NCBI RefSeq assembly: GCF_945859825.1
Contig: NZ_CAMAPC010000028.1
Location: 1-41,802 of the forward strand
Source of the DNA: Pseudoalteromonas holothuriae
Lineage (GTDB): Bacteria > Pseudomonadota > Gammaproteobacteria > Enterobacterales > Alteromonadaceae
Reading direction: 5' to 3'
DNA: 41,802 nucleotides
Position numbers and translations under genes: made by a program. Positions within the stretch are counted from its first letter, which is position 1, and every line of letters starts with the position of its first letter. The notes beneath the pieces were generated by a model, which searched no databases, had not been told where the DNA came from, and saw only the letters and a list, made by a program, of their open reading frames with translations. Shown here in pieces: positions 1 through 11,400 of this stretch.

Positions 1-2490
1 GCTCTAGTGCAAATGGCACTAAAGGACCACCCACTTGACCCTGTTCATCAAGTAATTGAATACCACTGATGGCTTGCAGTGCTGCATCCACTATGCTCGG
101 GTGTAAGTGATAGGTTGCCAAGCTGCTTTCACACTCAGCTGGTAAATGCAACTTAGCCAGCGCCTCTTTAGGGGCACTATAAATAACATCTGTTGCACGT
201 AATGATGGTCCAAATTGAACACCACATAACTGATAAACTTCATAACACTGTTTATTATCAATTACTGCGTGCGAACACCTGGATTTAATAGCAGCAATAT
301 CCAACGTTTCTAGTTGGCTCGGTTGCACACGTCTTATATTTCCCTGACAGTATAAAGTCTGTTCATCATGGCTATGCACTGTCAAAGATAATTCTGATGC
401 CGCCGATTCCGTAACCTTTATTTCAATAGCTAATCCATCTGCGCCCACAACCATTGGCATCAGCCAAACGAGATTGGTCATTGCTAATTGATGCATAGCA
501 TCAGCACGTTGCTCCCACACCAAACTGGCAGATGCTCTCAACATTTCTAGATATGCTGCTGCAGGTAAGATTAAGTGACCATTAACCTGATGATCTTTGA
601 TGAAAAATTCTGAACTTATAAATGTTGTTCCGAATTTTACCGATGCTGATAGATCTGAGATGTTATGCTGCACCATGGGGTGTAAGCCAAAAGCACCTTG
701 TCTTGCATTGTCTTTTCGCGGCACCCAATGAGATTCAGGTGCAAATGGATAACCAGGTAGACTTATCCTATGCGGTCGCCTGTGGACGTCGTAAAGATTT
801 AGCCAATCAACAGAAACCCCTTGCACCCATGCTTCAACGAGCTGGTGAAATTTGCCTTGCGTCATCCAATTACGTAGCACGCTATTCAACTCTGCTTCTT
901 CAAACAACGAACTCAAAGACTGGGTAACTCCTCCATCGCTCATATATATATGCGCATGGTTGGCCCCGCTAGCTAAATTTGTCAGGCTTTGTAACAACTC
1001 ATCCCTATTACTCACAAGTAAACCTGCTCTAACTGGCATAGGCTCTCTACCAACTTGCAATGTATAAGCGATACTGGAGAGCGAGATAGTCTTATTGCTA
1101 GGCAACTTGATCCACGCAAGTAGCTGTGAAGCGCGTTGCTGCAGGCGTGTTACATCACGAGCAGAGAGCAACACACAGTAGTTAGAAAATTCGACCTCAT
1201 CACATGGAACAGGTAGACACTCTTCTATGATCAGATGAGCATTGGCTCCACCAGCACCAAAAGATGATAACCCAGCGCGTCTTGGTACTTCAACATGGCG
1301 ACCGTTTTGGTACATAGTTGGCCGCGTCCAATCGCTTAATTGCTTTTGCACAACAAAAGGACTGTTAACAAAATCAATTTTCGGGTTTTCATGTTCAGCA
1401 TGTAGTGTTGGCACCAGCTTTTTATGTTTAAGCTGCAACAGCACTTTAGTGATGCCTGCAATGCCGGCCGCACTTTCACTATGTCCAATATTTGATTTGA
1501 TAGACCCTATCGCACAATAACCAGTATTTTTTGTATCATGTTTGAAAGCTTTAGTAAGTGCTTTTACTTCAATCGGATCGCCCAACAAGGTACCTGTACC
1601 ATGTGCTTCAAGATAACTAACTGTTTCAGCATTAATTCCAGAGCGACGCAATGCATCATTGATGAGTCGCTGCTGGGCATTTGGATTGGGCACCGTATAG
1701 CCGTGAGTGTGCCCACCACTATTTATAGCACTGGCTTTTATCACGCCATAAACATGATCTCGATCTTCCAGCGCTTGCGCTAAGGGCTTTAATAACATAA
1801 CCCCTACACCTTCAGCATCAACAAAACCGTCCGCCCCGGCTCCAAAAGCTTTACAATTGGGACCATCACTCAGCATCGTCATCGCCGATAACCCGATATA
1901 ATGGATAGGATCTAGCACTAAATTAACGCCACCTACAATTGCACAATCGCAATCTCCATTACGGATACTAGATATTGCAAAATGTGTGGCCGTCAAAGAA
2001 GAGGAGCAAGCGGTATCAAACGCCACGCTAGGGCCAAAAAGATTCATGCAGTATGACACTCGGTTTGGGACTGAAGAATAATCTGCCCCCGTCGGGTACG
2101 TACTATTTGTTATCCCGACGAATACGCCGACATTTCTTTGCGGGCTAAGATTATTTGGGGTATATCCTGCGTCTTCTATACAATGATACGCCTCTTGTAA
2201 AAACAGCCTGCCTTGTGGATCCATTGCCTGTGCATCTCTAGGAGATATTTTGAAAAACAGACTATCAAACTGATCAACATCATCGACAAACCCACCCCAT
2301 TTGCTATAAATGGAACCATGCTTGCCCCTTTCTTCACTATAGTATTCCTGCCAACTCCAGCGTGATGAAGGGATCTTATCAATACAGTTTTTACCTTCGC
2401 ATAGGTTATCCCAAAGTTGTTGAATATTGCTCGCCTTAGGATAGCGTCCAGCCAAGCCTATAACCGCAATATCCTGACTGTCATTCGTCA
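1..2490 (-). other. Module 10 (partial): KS-DH-
   Basis: The KS (2490-1215) is complete, with Cys codon 2008-2006 in DTACSSSL, EAHGTGT and IGHSE. The linker ends in LPGYPFAPESHW. The DH that follows (from about 690) has KDHQVNGHLILPA and IVDAALQ (Asp codon 88-86), so it looks active. The window ends inside this DH, and the KR and ACP expected after it are not visible. The KS is from a different clade than module 6's KS, although both follow a DH-KR-cMT module. Confidence 0.88.
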
Positions 2491-5400
2491 AAATTGGCGC
2501 TTGTTGGATTGTGGTAACTGGATTATCAAGCGGTTTTTGTCTAGATTGCATATCTTCAGAGAAAGGCTGACTAACAATGGTATCTGCAAACTCAGATTGT
2601 AAATATTCTGCAAGTTGAGCTATCGTTTGATACTCAAAAAATAATGTACTACTTACCTCTTGACCCAACTTCTCAGTTAGAAGGTTCGTGAGTTTTACCA
2701 CTAGAATTGAATCAATACCGTATTTATCGAAGGTTTCCTGACTATCGAGTTTACTGATTGGAATACGCAATGCCGTGCTAATCACTTGCTTAATTAATGT
2801 TTCCGCAGCCGGTTGATACGAAACGTCTTCCTTCTCTTGTATTTCATGAGTACGCATCACTTGTTCCTGATGAACAGTTATTTGCTGTACGTTGCTGGTT
2901 TTCGACAACGCCATCGCCCCCTGAGGTGCGTTTTGCTTTACAACACCGTTGCTATAAGCAACAAAAACTTCCTGCCCAAGCTCTTCCACACCAACATTAA
3001 GGTGTTCACAACGCTCAAAACCTTCACTTTTGAGCGTTGCTAGCCAAGTTGCTACGTCAAGCAATGGAGAACCAGGTTGCCTCAAATCACCATCTTTAAA
3101 TGCCCACCAACCATCAAGTAAGCCGAATGTTAAGTGCGCAAAAAGTTTGTTACTTATTGATTCATTGAGAATAAATAAGCCTTGATTTTTCATTGTGCCT
3201 TTGATGTTTTGAAGCGATTCACGAACCCTCGAGGTTGCATGTATGACGTTGGTCGCGATCACAATATCATATTGACCTATATCAATATCTTGTTGCGTCA
3301 AAGTGCGTTCTATATCTAAGGGCTGACATTTTAAGAAAGGATATAAATCACTCAGCTGTGTGTTTGCTTGGTTAACCAGAGCTGGTGAGATATCCGTAAA
3401 CAAATACTCAGCGATATTAAGTTGATAAGACTGTAACGCTTTTAAAACACGTCGACTTGTAGCGCCAGTACCTGCCCCGACCTCCAAAATTCGCAGTTGT
3501 AAATTTTCACACCCTTTAAGCTTTTGTTGGATTTGACGTTCTACTACTGAAGTGACGAGGTCATTAAAGTAATCACTGAGCAGATTATTTTGGTAAAGGC
3601 CTGCGACCAATACATCGCTTCCTCCAGGGAACAGCACTTCTGTGCCTAGTTTTCTACCTTTTAATACTGATACTAAGTCTGAAAACACAGCATTTAACGC
3701 ATTCACTTGTGCTTTGAAATGCGGTATTTGTCGCCATTGTTCGCTTTGCAACTGCCAATCAATATGTTCAGGTGACGTATCTTGCTCTACTAAATAGTAA
3801 GTGTTGCCCCCCGGCTCAGTGCTTTGTACATAGCCATTTTGCTCAAGTAACGCAAGCATATGAGCCAACCACTGAGCATGTATACTAGCTATCTTCTGCG
3901 ACTCTATAAGTGATTCGACCGAACACACATCAGCATCAGCAAATAACACTTGGCTTAACAACGAAAAAACCTGCTGATAGATGGCTGAGTCTATATCTTT
4001 TTGTATTTTAGTATCTTGCTCATCAACTGTTTGTTTCAGCATATTGAACCTATCATGGGCCAGTTGGCGAATATCGCTCAACCAAAGGCACATTTCAATA
4101 GGCCCATCACAGCTGTGGTAAAGGTACTTGTCAGTAACAGCACCATCACCAAATACTTGCGCAATACTGTCATTGAGTTTAATCGCTGCCAACTGTACCA
4201 ATGGCATTGCCAAACACTGTTCTAATGCTTGCACACCTTGAGATGCAGAAATAACTCCAACACCTGACATAGCCAAGCGATTTCTTGACTCATTGGTGAT
4301 TGCATTAGCCACGCCAATTCTATCCCATACTCCCCAGTTAAGTACTTTGACAGGAAAATCAACGACAGAATTAAGATATTTGGCAAACTCATCTTGGAAG
4401 ATGCCACCAGCAGAGTAACTAGCAGTCCCGGATTCACAAGCAAACGACGCCAAAGAGGAAAAAAGCAGCATAAAATCCAGAGAAAGGTCTGAAAACGCCA
4501 ATGCAGCATTTAAACTTACATCAAACTTCGGTGATAAAGCAGTTAAGAACTGAGCTTCATTCATAGTAGCAATACTACTATCTAACTCACCAATTGCAGA
4601 TTGAATCACGCCATTGATACGCCCGAAACGACAGTGAATGTCTTTACTTACCCGTTTTAACTCTCCCAAATCAGTCGCATCGCATTGGTAATAAAAAAGT
4701 TTACTTCCTAAATTAGCAAACTCATCGCTATCTTTGCTCAGTACATCTTGCTGTTGTGAACGGCCTAACCAAATCACTTGCGCTTGATATGTTGCATGCA
4801 AATGTTTCGTTACCACCCTACCTATGCCACCGCTGCCACCGATTAAGAGATAAACCCCATTTTTTTTAAATTCTGTTGTTTGAGGTAACCCTTGGTATTT
4901 AACTGGCATATGTGTGGCTACCTGCACTAGCTGCTTCTGATACCAGTTGCCTTCTCTGTACGCGAATTCCCCCGCGGGTAATTCAGACTCGGATTGTAAA
5001 ACTAAACTCAACTGCCCTTTATCTTCCAGATCCACTCCCGTGACATGCCAGTGGGGACATTCTTTTGCAACCACATTTACCAATCCATGCAACATAGCCT
5101 GTCCAGGCTCACTGGCAGACAAGTCATGTACTTGATAAGCATTTTGCGTCACTAAGGTAATGGTGAGTTTGTTTGAAGTATTCAGACTTTGCAGTGCTTT
5201 AGTCAGACTAAAAAGATAAACTAATGACTGTTTTGCCTTTGATTGGCTTTTCAAATCAAAAGCCTGTTGCGTTTTTTTAGATGCAAACACAACCAAAATA
5301 TGTTCAATCTCTCCAGCCTTTAATAACGCTTCTTGTAGCTGCTGAATACCATGGTGCAAATGTATTGGCAAGATCGTCGCTTGAGGTAATAACTCTGAGA

Positions 5401-8400
5401 TCGCCTGTTGTGGTTGTTCACTCAAAACAACCACTTTGCAATCCGCAGCAAGTAATGTCGTCTGTGGTGAAGAAGTCAATGTTTTCCAGCGACCAGTAAG
5501 GGTTGTGATACCACCACCCAAAGGTGTCTTGTGGTGGTTTGCGTGTTGGTGCGCTCTTGCACAGACGCCGATTAGTTTTGCGCAAATATTACCATGCTCA
5601 TCAGATAACATCAGATCAAACTTCAAAACTCCCAAGTCGCTACTCTTGGCTTGCTTTGCCCACACTAACACCTTGTTTGGGCATTGGCTGAGTTGTTCAA
5701 AACAATCTATTGCGTATAACAATGCACCTTGGCTTTGCGTGGCCTCTTCATTTAGTAAAAGCTGACAAGTTTGTAAAGCACCATCTAATAAGGTTGGGTG
5801 TATTGCATATTCTGTCGCGTCACCCTCAAATCGACTATCGAGTTGCAATTGTGCTATAAGCTCTCCCTGACCCAAATCGATTCTCTGCACACATTGAAAT
5901 GCTTTACCATACTCCACCCCAGATGCAGAAAAACTCTCATAAAACTGAGATATATTAACGGACTCCAGCTGACAACGTTCCAAAACTGCATTTCGATCTA
6001 AATACTCAGATTTATTGCTTAATAATTGTAAGGAACCACAGCAATATTCAACATCTTCGCCCGCTTGGTCTGAATGTGTTTTAAAAGACCAACTGTCATT
6101 TGATTTATGTGACAAACTAATACACACATTTTGGATACCATGCTTGATTTGCAAAGGACGTTGCCAATAGAGGTTGCTCAGCCGCACCCCACATACAGCG
6201 TTGGTTGCATATTTTAGTGACGCGATAGCCATTTCAATATGAACTGCACCGGGCAGAGTCGCAATACCACCAATGCGATGCTCCTCGAGAAGCACATCTT
6301 GTACACTCATTGGGGTAACGAATGCTTGCTCTGCCAGACGGGAAATATTATGAACTAATAACGGATGAGCCTGATGACTATTTCGATATTCATTATTTAT
6401 ACTCGTCGAAGGTAGGTCATCAAGCCAGTAACTATTGTGTTCAAACGGATAAACAGGCAGTCTTACTCTTATCTTTGCAGTGTTAGATACGTGTTCTGAC
6501 ACTGGAGTAGCACCTGCACAATAAAGTTGTGCCAACTCTATTAATAAACTGTTTCGTGCCACTTCATTCATTGTTTGAGATAATTTAGATAAAGTATCTA
6601 GATAGCGACTATCTGCCGTTTCTTGATGTTCACTCCCCCAATGCACTCCCTCTATTTGCTCACTTTGAGAGGTAATTGTATTAAACAGAGCAGACATATC
6701 TTGCTGCATATGTACAATGACTGCACAACGATACTTAAAGTGATGACGCCCTGCAATTAATGTATGAGCAATCGATGGTAAGTCGTTTTCGATATCCGAT
6801 TTTTCATTAAAAAAGTTAGCCATATCTTGTAGCTTATGTCGCAATGCCATAGCTGACTTAGCACTAAAAAGAAGTAGCTGAGGTGTCGAGGTTCGCTCTT
6901 TTATACCCTGTTGAACAGGTGCCTCACCAAGTACCATATGCACGTTTGTACCTGTCATTCCAAACGCGCTAACTGCACCGAGTCGACGCCCTTTAAGACG
7001 CCATGGCTGTGCAGTCGTTGGCACAAAAAATGGGCTTGATTGCCAATCAACATAGTCGTTTAATTGCCTTAAATGGGTAGCTGGAGGGATAGTTCCCATC
7101 TTAATGGACTGTGCCAAAGCCACTAAACTGACCAAACCCGATGCCGCCAAGCTATGACCAAAATTAACCTTAGTTGAAGATAAACCACAGCCGCCAATAT
7201 GACCTGCAACATTCTGGAAAGCCCCATGTAACGAATTTATTTCTATAGAATCGCCAAGTCGAGTTCCAGTCCCGTGTGTAACGATGTGACCAATTTGTTG
7301 TGCATCAATATTGAATTCTTTATAGACTTTCGTTAGCAATGCTGACTGCGCTTGCTCACTCGGTGCAGTAATACCATTGGTCTTACCATCGTTATTAACT
7401 TTACTCCCTTCTATCAACGCATAAATTGGTTGACCATCACTTAAAGCCTCGCTTAAACGCTTGAGCACCAAAACAACCACGGCTTCACCTAGTACTACAC
7501 CATCAGCCGCACTATCAAAGGCTTTACATTTTCCGTCTATCGCCAATGCCCCGGCATTACTCATGATCATAAATGAACGTGGTGTAATATTGAGGTTTGC
7601 AGCACCTACCAATGCCACATCGCACTCATGTGCGCGTAAACTTTGGCAGGCCTGGTGGGCTGCCATTAAGCCCGATGAGCAAGTCGTGTTGAGGGTAAAA
7701 ACAGGCCCTTGGAAATTCAGGAAATATGCAATCCGTGAAGCGAGCATGGCATCTGAGTTAAACACCTGTTTATACTGCTGTTTCGCCAATGCATCATAAT
7801 CACCTGGCTCAGCACCAATAAAGACACCAACATTGGGTGTAATGCCAATAGCCGCATCTTCAAGTGCATGCCAAGCGCTCTCTAATAGCAATCTTGCACG
7901 AGGATCGAGCGTCGCGGCTTCCAAAGGTGATATCTCAAAAAATAAAGGGTCAAACTGTTCAATGTTGTCTAATTGTGCATGCCATTGACACAAACTTTTT
8001 GATGGGTCTAAATGGATGTCTCCATAGTGAACCTGCCAATCAAACCGAGATGAGGGTACTTCAGTGACCGTATCAGAGCCAGCACATAATAGCGCCCACA
8101 TTTTATCTATATCATTTGCCTGGGGTAGACGGACACTCGCACCACAAATAGCAATCGACTCTTTTTCAACTTGTTTTTCTTTGTGCTCTGAATGTACTTC
8201 ATCATTCACAGAGATGGTTACATTGTGTTCGCTTTGCAAGAACTTTTCTAGAGCCTTTAAACTACCAAATTGATAAAAGACAGTCGGGAGTATTTGCAGT
8301 GTGAACCGCTCGTTGAGCTGCTCACAAAGCAGCGTAAATTTGAGTGAATCAAAGCCTATTTCTGCTAAGTTACGATGTACATCAATACTGCCAGCATCTA

Positions 8401-11400
8401 TAGAAATTAACTGGCTTACCATCTCCTTGAGTATTTGTAATAGGCTATTGCCTTTGTGAACAGATGGTGCGGTCGGTGCAAGTACATTTACTACCTGAGT
8501 ATCTTGGCTTTGATAATCCCCAACCCAATAGTGTGTTTTGGTAAACGGGTAACTCGGTAAGTCAGTCAGAAACTCGAAACTATCGTTAGCCACTAATTTG
8601 ACCCATGGCACATCGACACCATTCACCCAATAGCAGCCCAATAACTCTAGCGTCTTATCTTGACACAAAGTAAATAACTCATCTTCATCCGCTTCGCGAA
8701 GAGACGTTAAACTTTCCAAGGGTATGCTGCCTTTATCATGGCTAAGCAGAACTTCGCTCGCTAAGGACTCACCAAGTAGATAACTTTGTAATGTATTGAG
8801 CAGCACCTCACGACTATTGCATATAACAGCTATCCGGTAAGTCATTGCGTTCCTGCCAATGCGCAACGTATCTGATAATGCTTTTAAGTCTAATGTTTTG
8901 GTGGTGCTAATATAATTAGCCAAATTTGAGATGCTTTTTTGTAGCTCGTCATGAGTTCTAGCACTGATTGGGAAAACCTGAACCTCTTCATTGCGATGCA
9001 AACTGCCGGAGTGTACCTGATTCGCAAGGTATTCCTCTAAGATCAGATGAGCATTTGAACCACCATCACCAAAAGAACTAATTGCAGCCCTTCTAGGGTA
9101 AGTTACTTCTTGACCATTATGTTGCAATGTTACCCGATGCCAAGGCACGGTTTCAGTTTGTAAGTAAAATGGCGAGTTAGCCAAGTCTATTCGCGCATTA
9201 AGTTTTTCAGATAGAAGCGTTTTAACCAATGTACCGTGTTTTATCTGCAACAATATTTTAGCGAGTTGTGACATACCAGAGGCCGCTTCTGCATGTCCGA
9301 TACTCGCCTTAACGGAACCAATAGCACAAAATTTATGGTCTTTCGTAAAAGTGCTGAATGCTTTTTTTAGTGCCGTTATTTCTATCGGATCTCCCAGTGC
9401 AGAGCCATTACTGGCACACTCTACATAATTGATAGTACGAGGGTCCACATCTGCACGCTGGATATTATCTGCTATAAGCTTTGCTTGTACATTCACATTT
9501 GGCACCGCAAAGCCGTTGCTGCGACCTCCATGGTTAGTACTGGTTGCTTTGATCACCGCTAAAATAGCATCTCTGTCACGCTCTGCATCACGTAATGGCT
9601 TTAATAATACAGCTCCAACCCCCTCTGCGGGTATATAACCGTCACCATCACTAAAACTTCTACTCCATTCGTGACTTGCAAGCGCTCCAGCCCGGCTCAA
9701 ACCAATATATTTATTGCGTTCAAGAGATAAGTTAACCGCGCCTGCAATAGCTAAGCTACAATCCCCATTCCGTAACGCATTACAGGCAAAATCCACAGCC
9801 GACAATGCTGACGAACACATAGTATCTACCGCAACGCTTGGCCCTTGTAGATCAAAAAAGTAAGACACTCTATTTGCGATAACACTGTGTGTTGCAAGAG
9901 AAGTAACCGCCGACAACTCTGGTAACGTATTCACCTGTTGATATGGCAGGGTCATTGAGCCAACATAGGTGCCGATTTTATGATTGTATCTGTGTTTTAA
10001 AATACTTGCGGAATGTCCCGTTTGTTCCATAAGCAAGCAGACTGTTTCTAAAAACAGTCTTTCTTGAGGGTCCATGACCAATGCTTGGGCGGCGGTTACA
10101 TCAAAAAATTCGGCATCAAATAAGGTAACATCACCAAGAAACCCACCCCACTTACAATAAGATTTAAGCGGATTGCTTTTAGTGTCATCAAACCATGCTT
10201 GAGCATCCCACCTTTGTGAGGGAATCATGCCAATGGCATCATGACCACGTTCTAGATTGTGCCAAAATTCCGAGATGGTTGGTGCATCAGGGAAACGCCC
10301 AGACAGGCCAATAATAGCGATATCAGAATCACGATAAGATGACAACACGGAGGCAGTTTGCTGCGTATCAAAAATGGGAGAATCAGGCTCATATTCACGG
10401 TCATCATCTACTGTTGTTATTACATTATGTTGCAGATGTTTAGCCAAGTCCTTTAGATTTTGATGTTCGAAAAACAAAGTTTTTGAGAGCGTACCAAAAT
10501 GACCTTCCAGCTTATCGGTCATTGCCATGGCCATCACAGAATCAATGCCTTGCTTTTCAAACGGCTTATCGATATTGATGCTTTCAATGGGCTCTTTGGT
10601 TTCTTCAGCTAATACTCGTTTGAGTATCATTAAAACCTTAGAAAACTGTGCTTTATCCGTTTGATTTGAAGATACATGAGAGGTTTTAGTATTACTTCCA
10701 AAAGATGCTAAGAATTGTGTCGTGTCACCATACACAGGTAATGCTTGTTTAATATCATGCGTTAAGCAAAAATTAATTACATCCAGCGCCATATTAGTTG
10801 GCAGAGGCACTATCCCTGCCTTGAGGTTCATGGCCTTTAGTGCCGTCTGAGACACCTTCATACCGCCTTCTGCCCAAATTGGCCAGTTTATCGACAAAGA
10901 CTTGCCTCTACGGTGCTGGTGTTCACATAAACTACTTCGGTACTGAATATATGAATCAACAAAGCCGTTTGCGCAGGCATAATCCAATTGGCCAGCATTA
11001 CCAGAAACAGACGCTAAAGAAGAAAAGGCAATGAAAAAATCCAATGTTACGTCGCTGGTTGCTAGATCTAAATTGACAACTCCTGCCACCTTAGGCTTTA
11101 AGACCCGTTCTATATCCTGAATGCTTTTATTAATGAGCAAGCTATCTTGAACACACCCAGCCGCATGCATCACACCTTTTAATGGTCTAGAAAATTTACT
11201 GATATCACGTATCAAGTCTTCCACTTTAGTAAGGTTTGAAAGGTCGATTTGGTAATACTGAGTTCTACCTGTAGCGTCTAAATGCCCTAAGTCATCAAGT
11301 AGTGCTGGAGACATTTCCCGCTGGCCTAATAAAACAACTTGGCTGCTTTTCGTACTTTGCAAGATGCTTCTACACAGTATTTTACCTATTCCTCCAAGAC

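Noticed and set aside
2176..2382. Short minus-strand open frames such as 2176-2382, 4222-4509 and 21263-21463
   Set aside because: They lie out of frame inside well-conserved KS and KR domains and have no features of their own.
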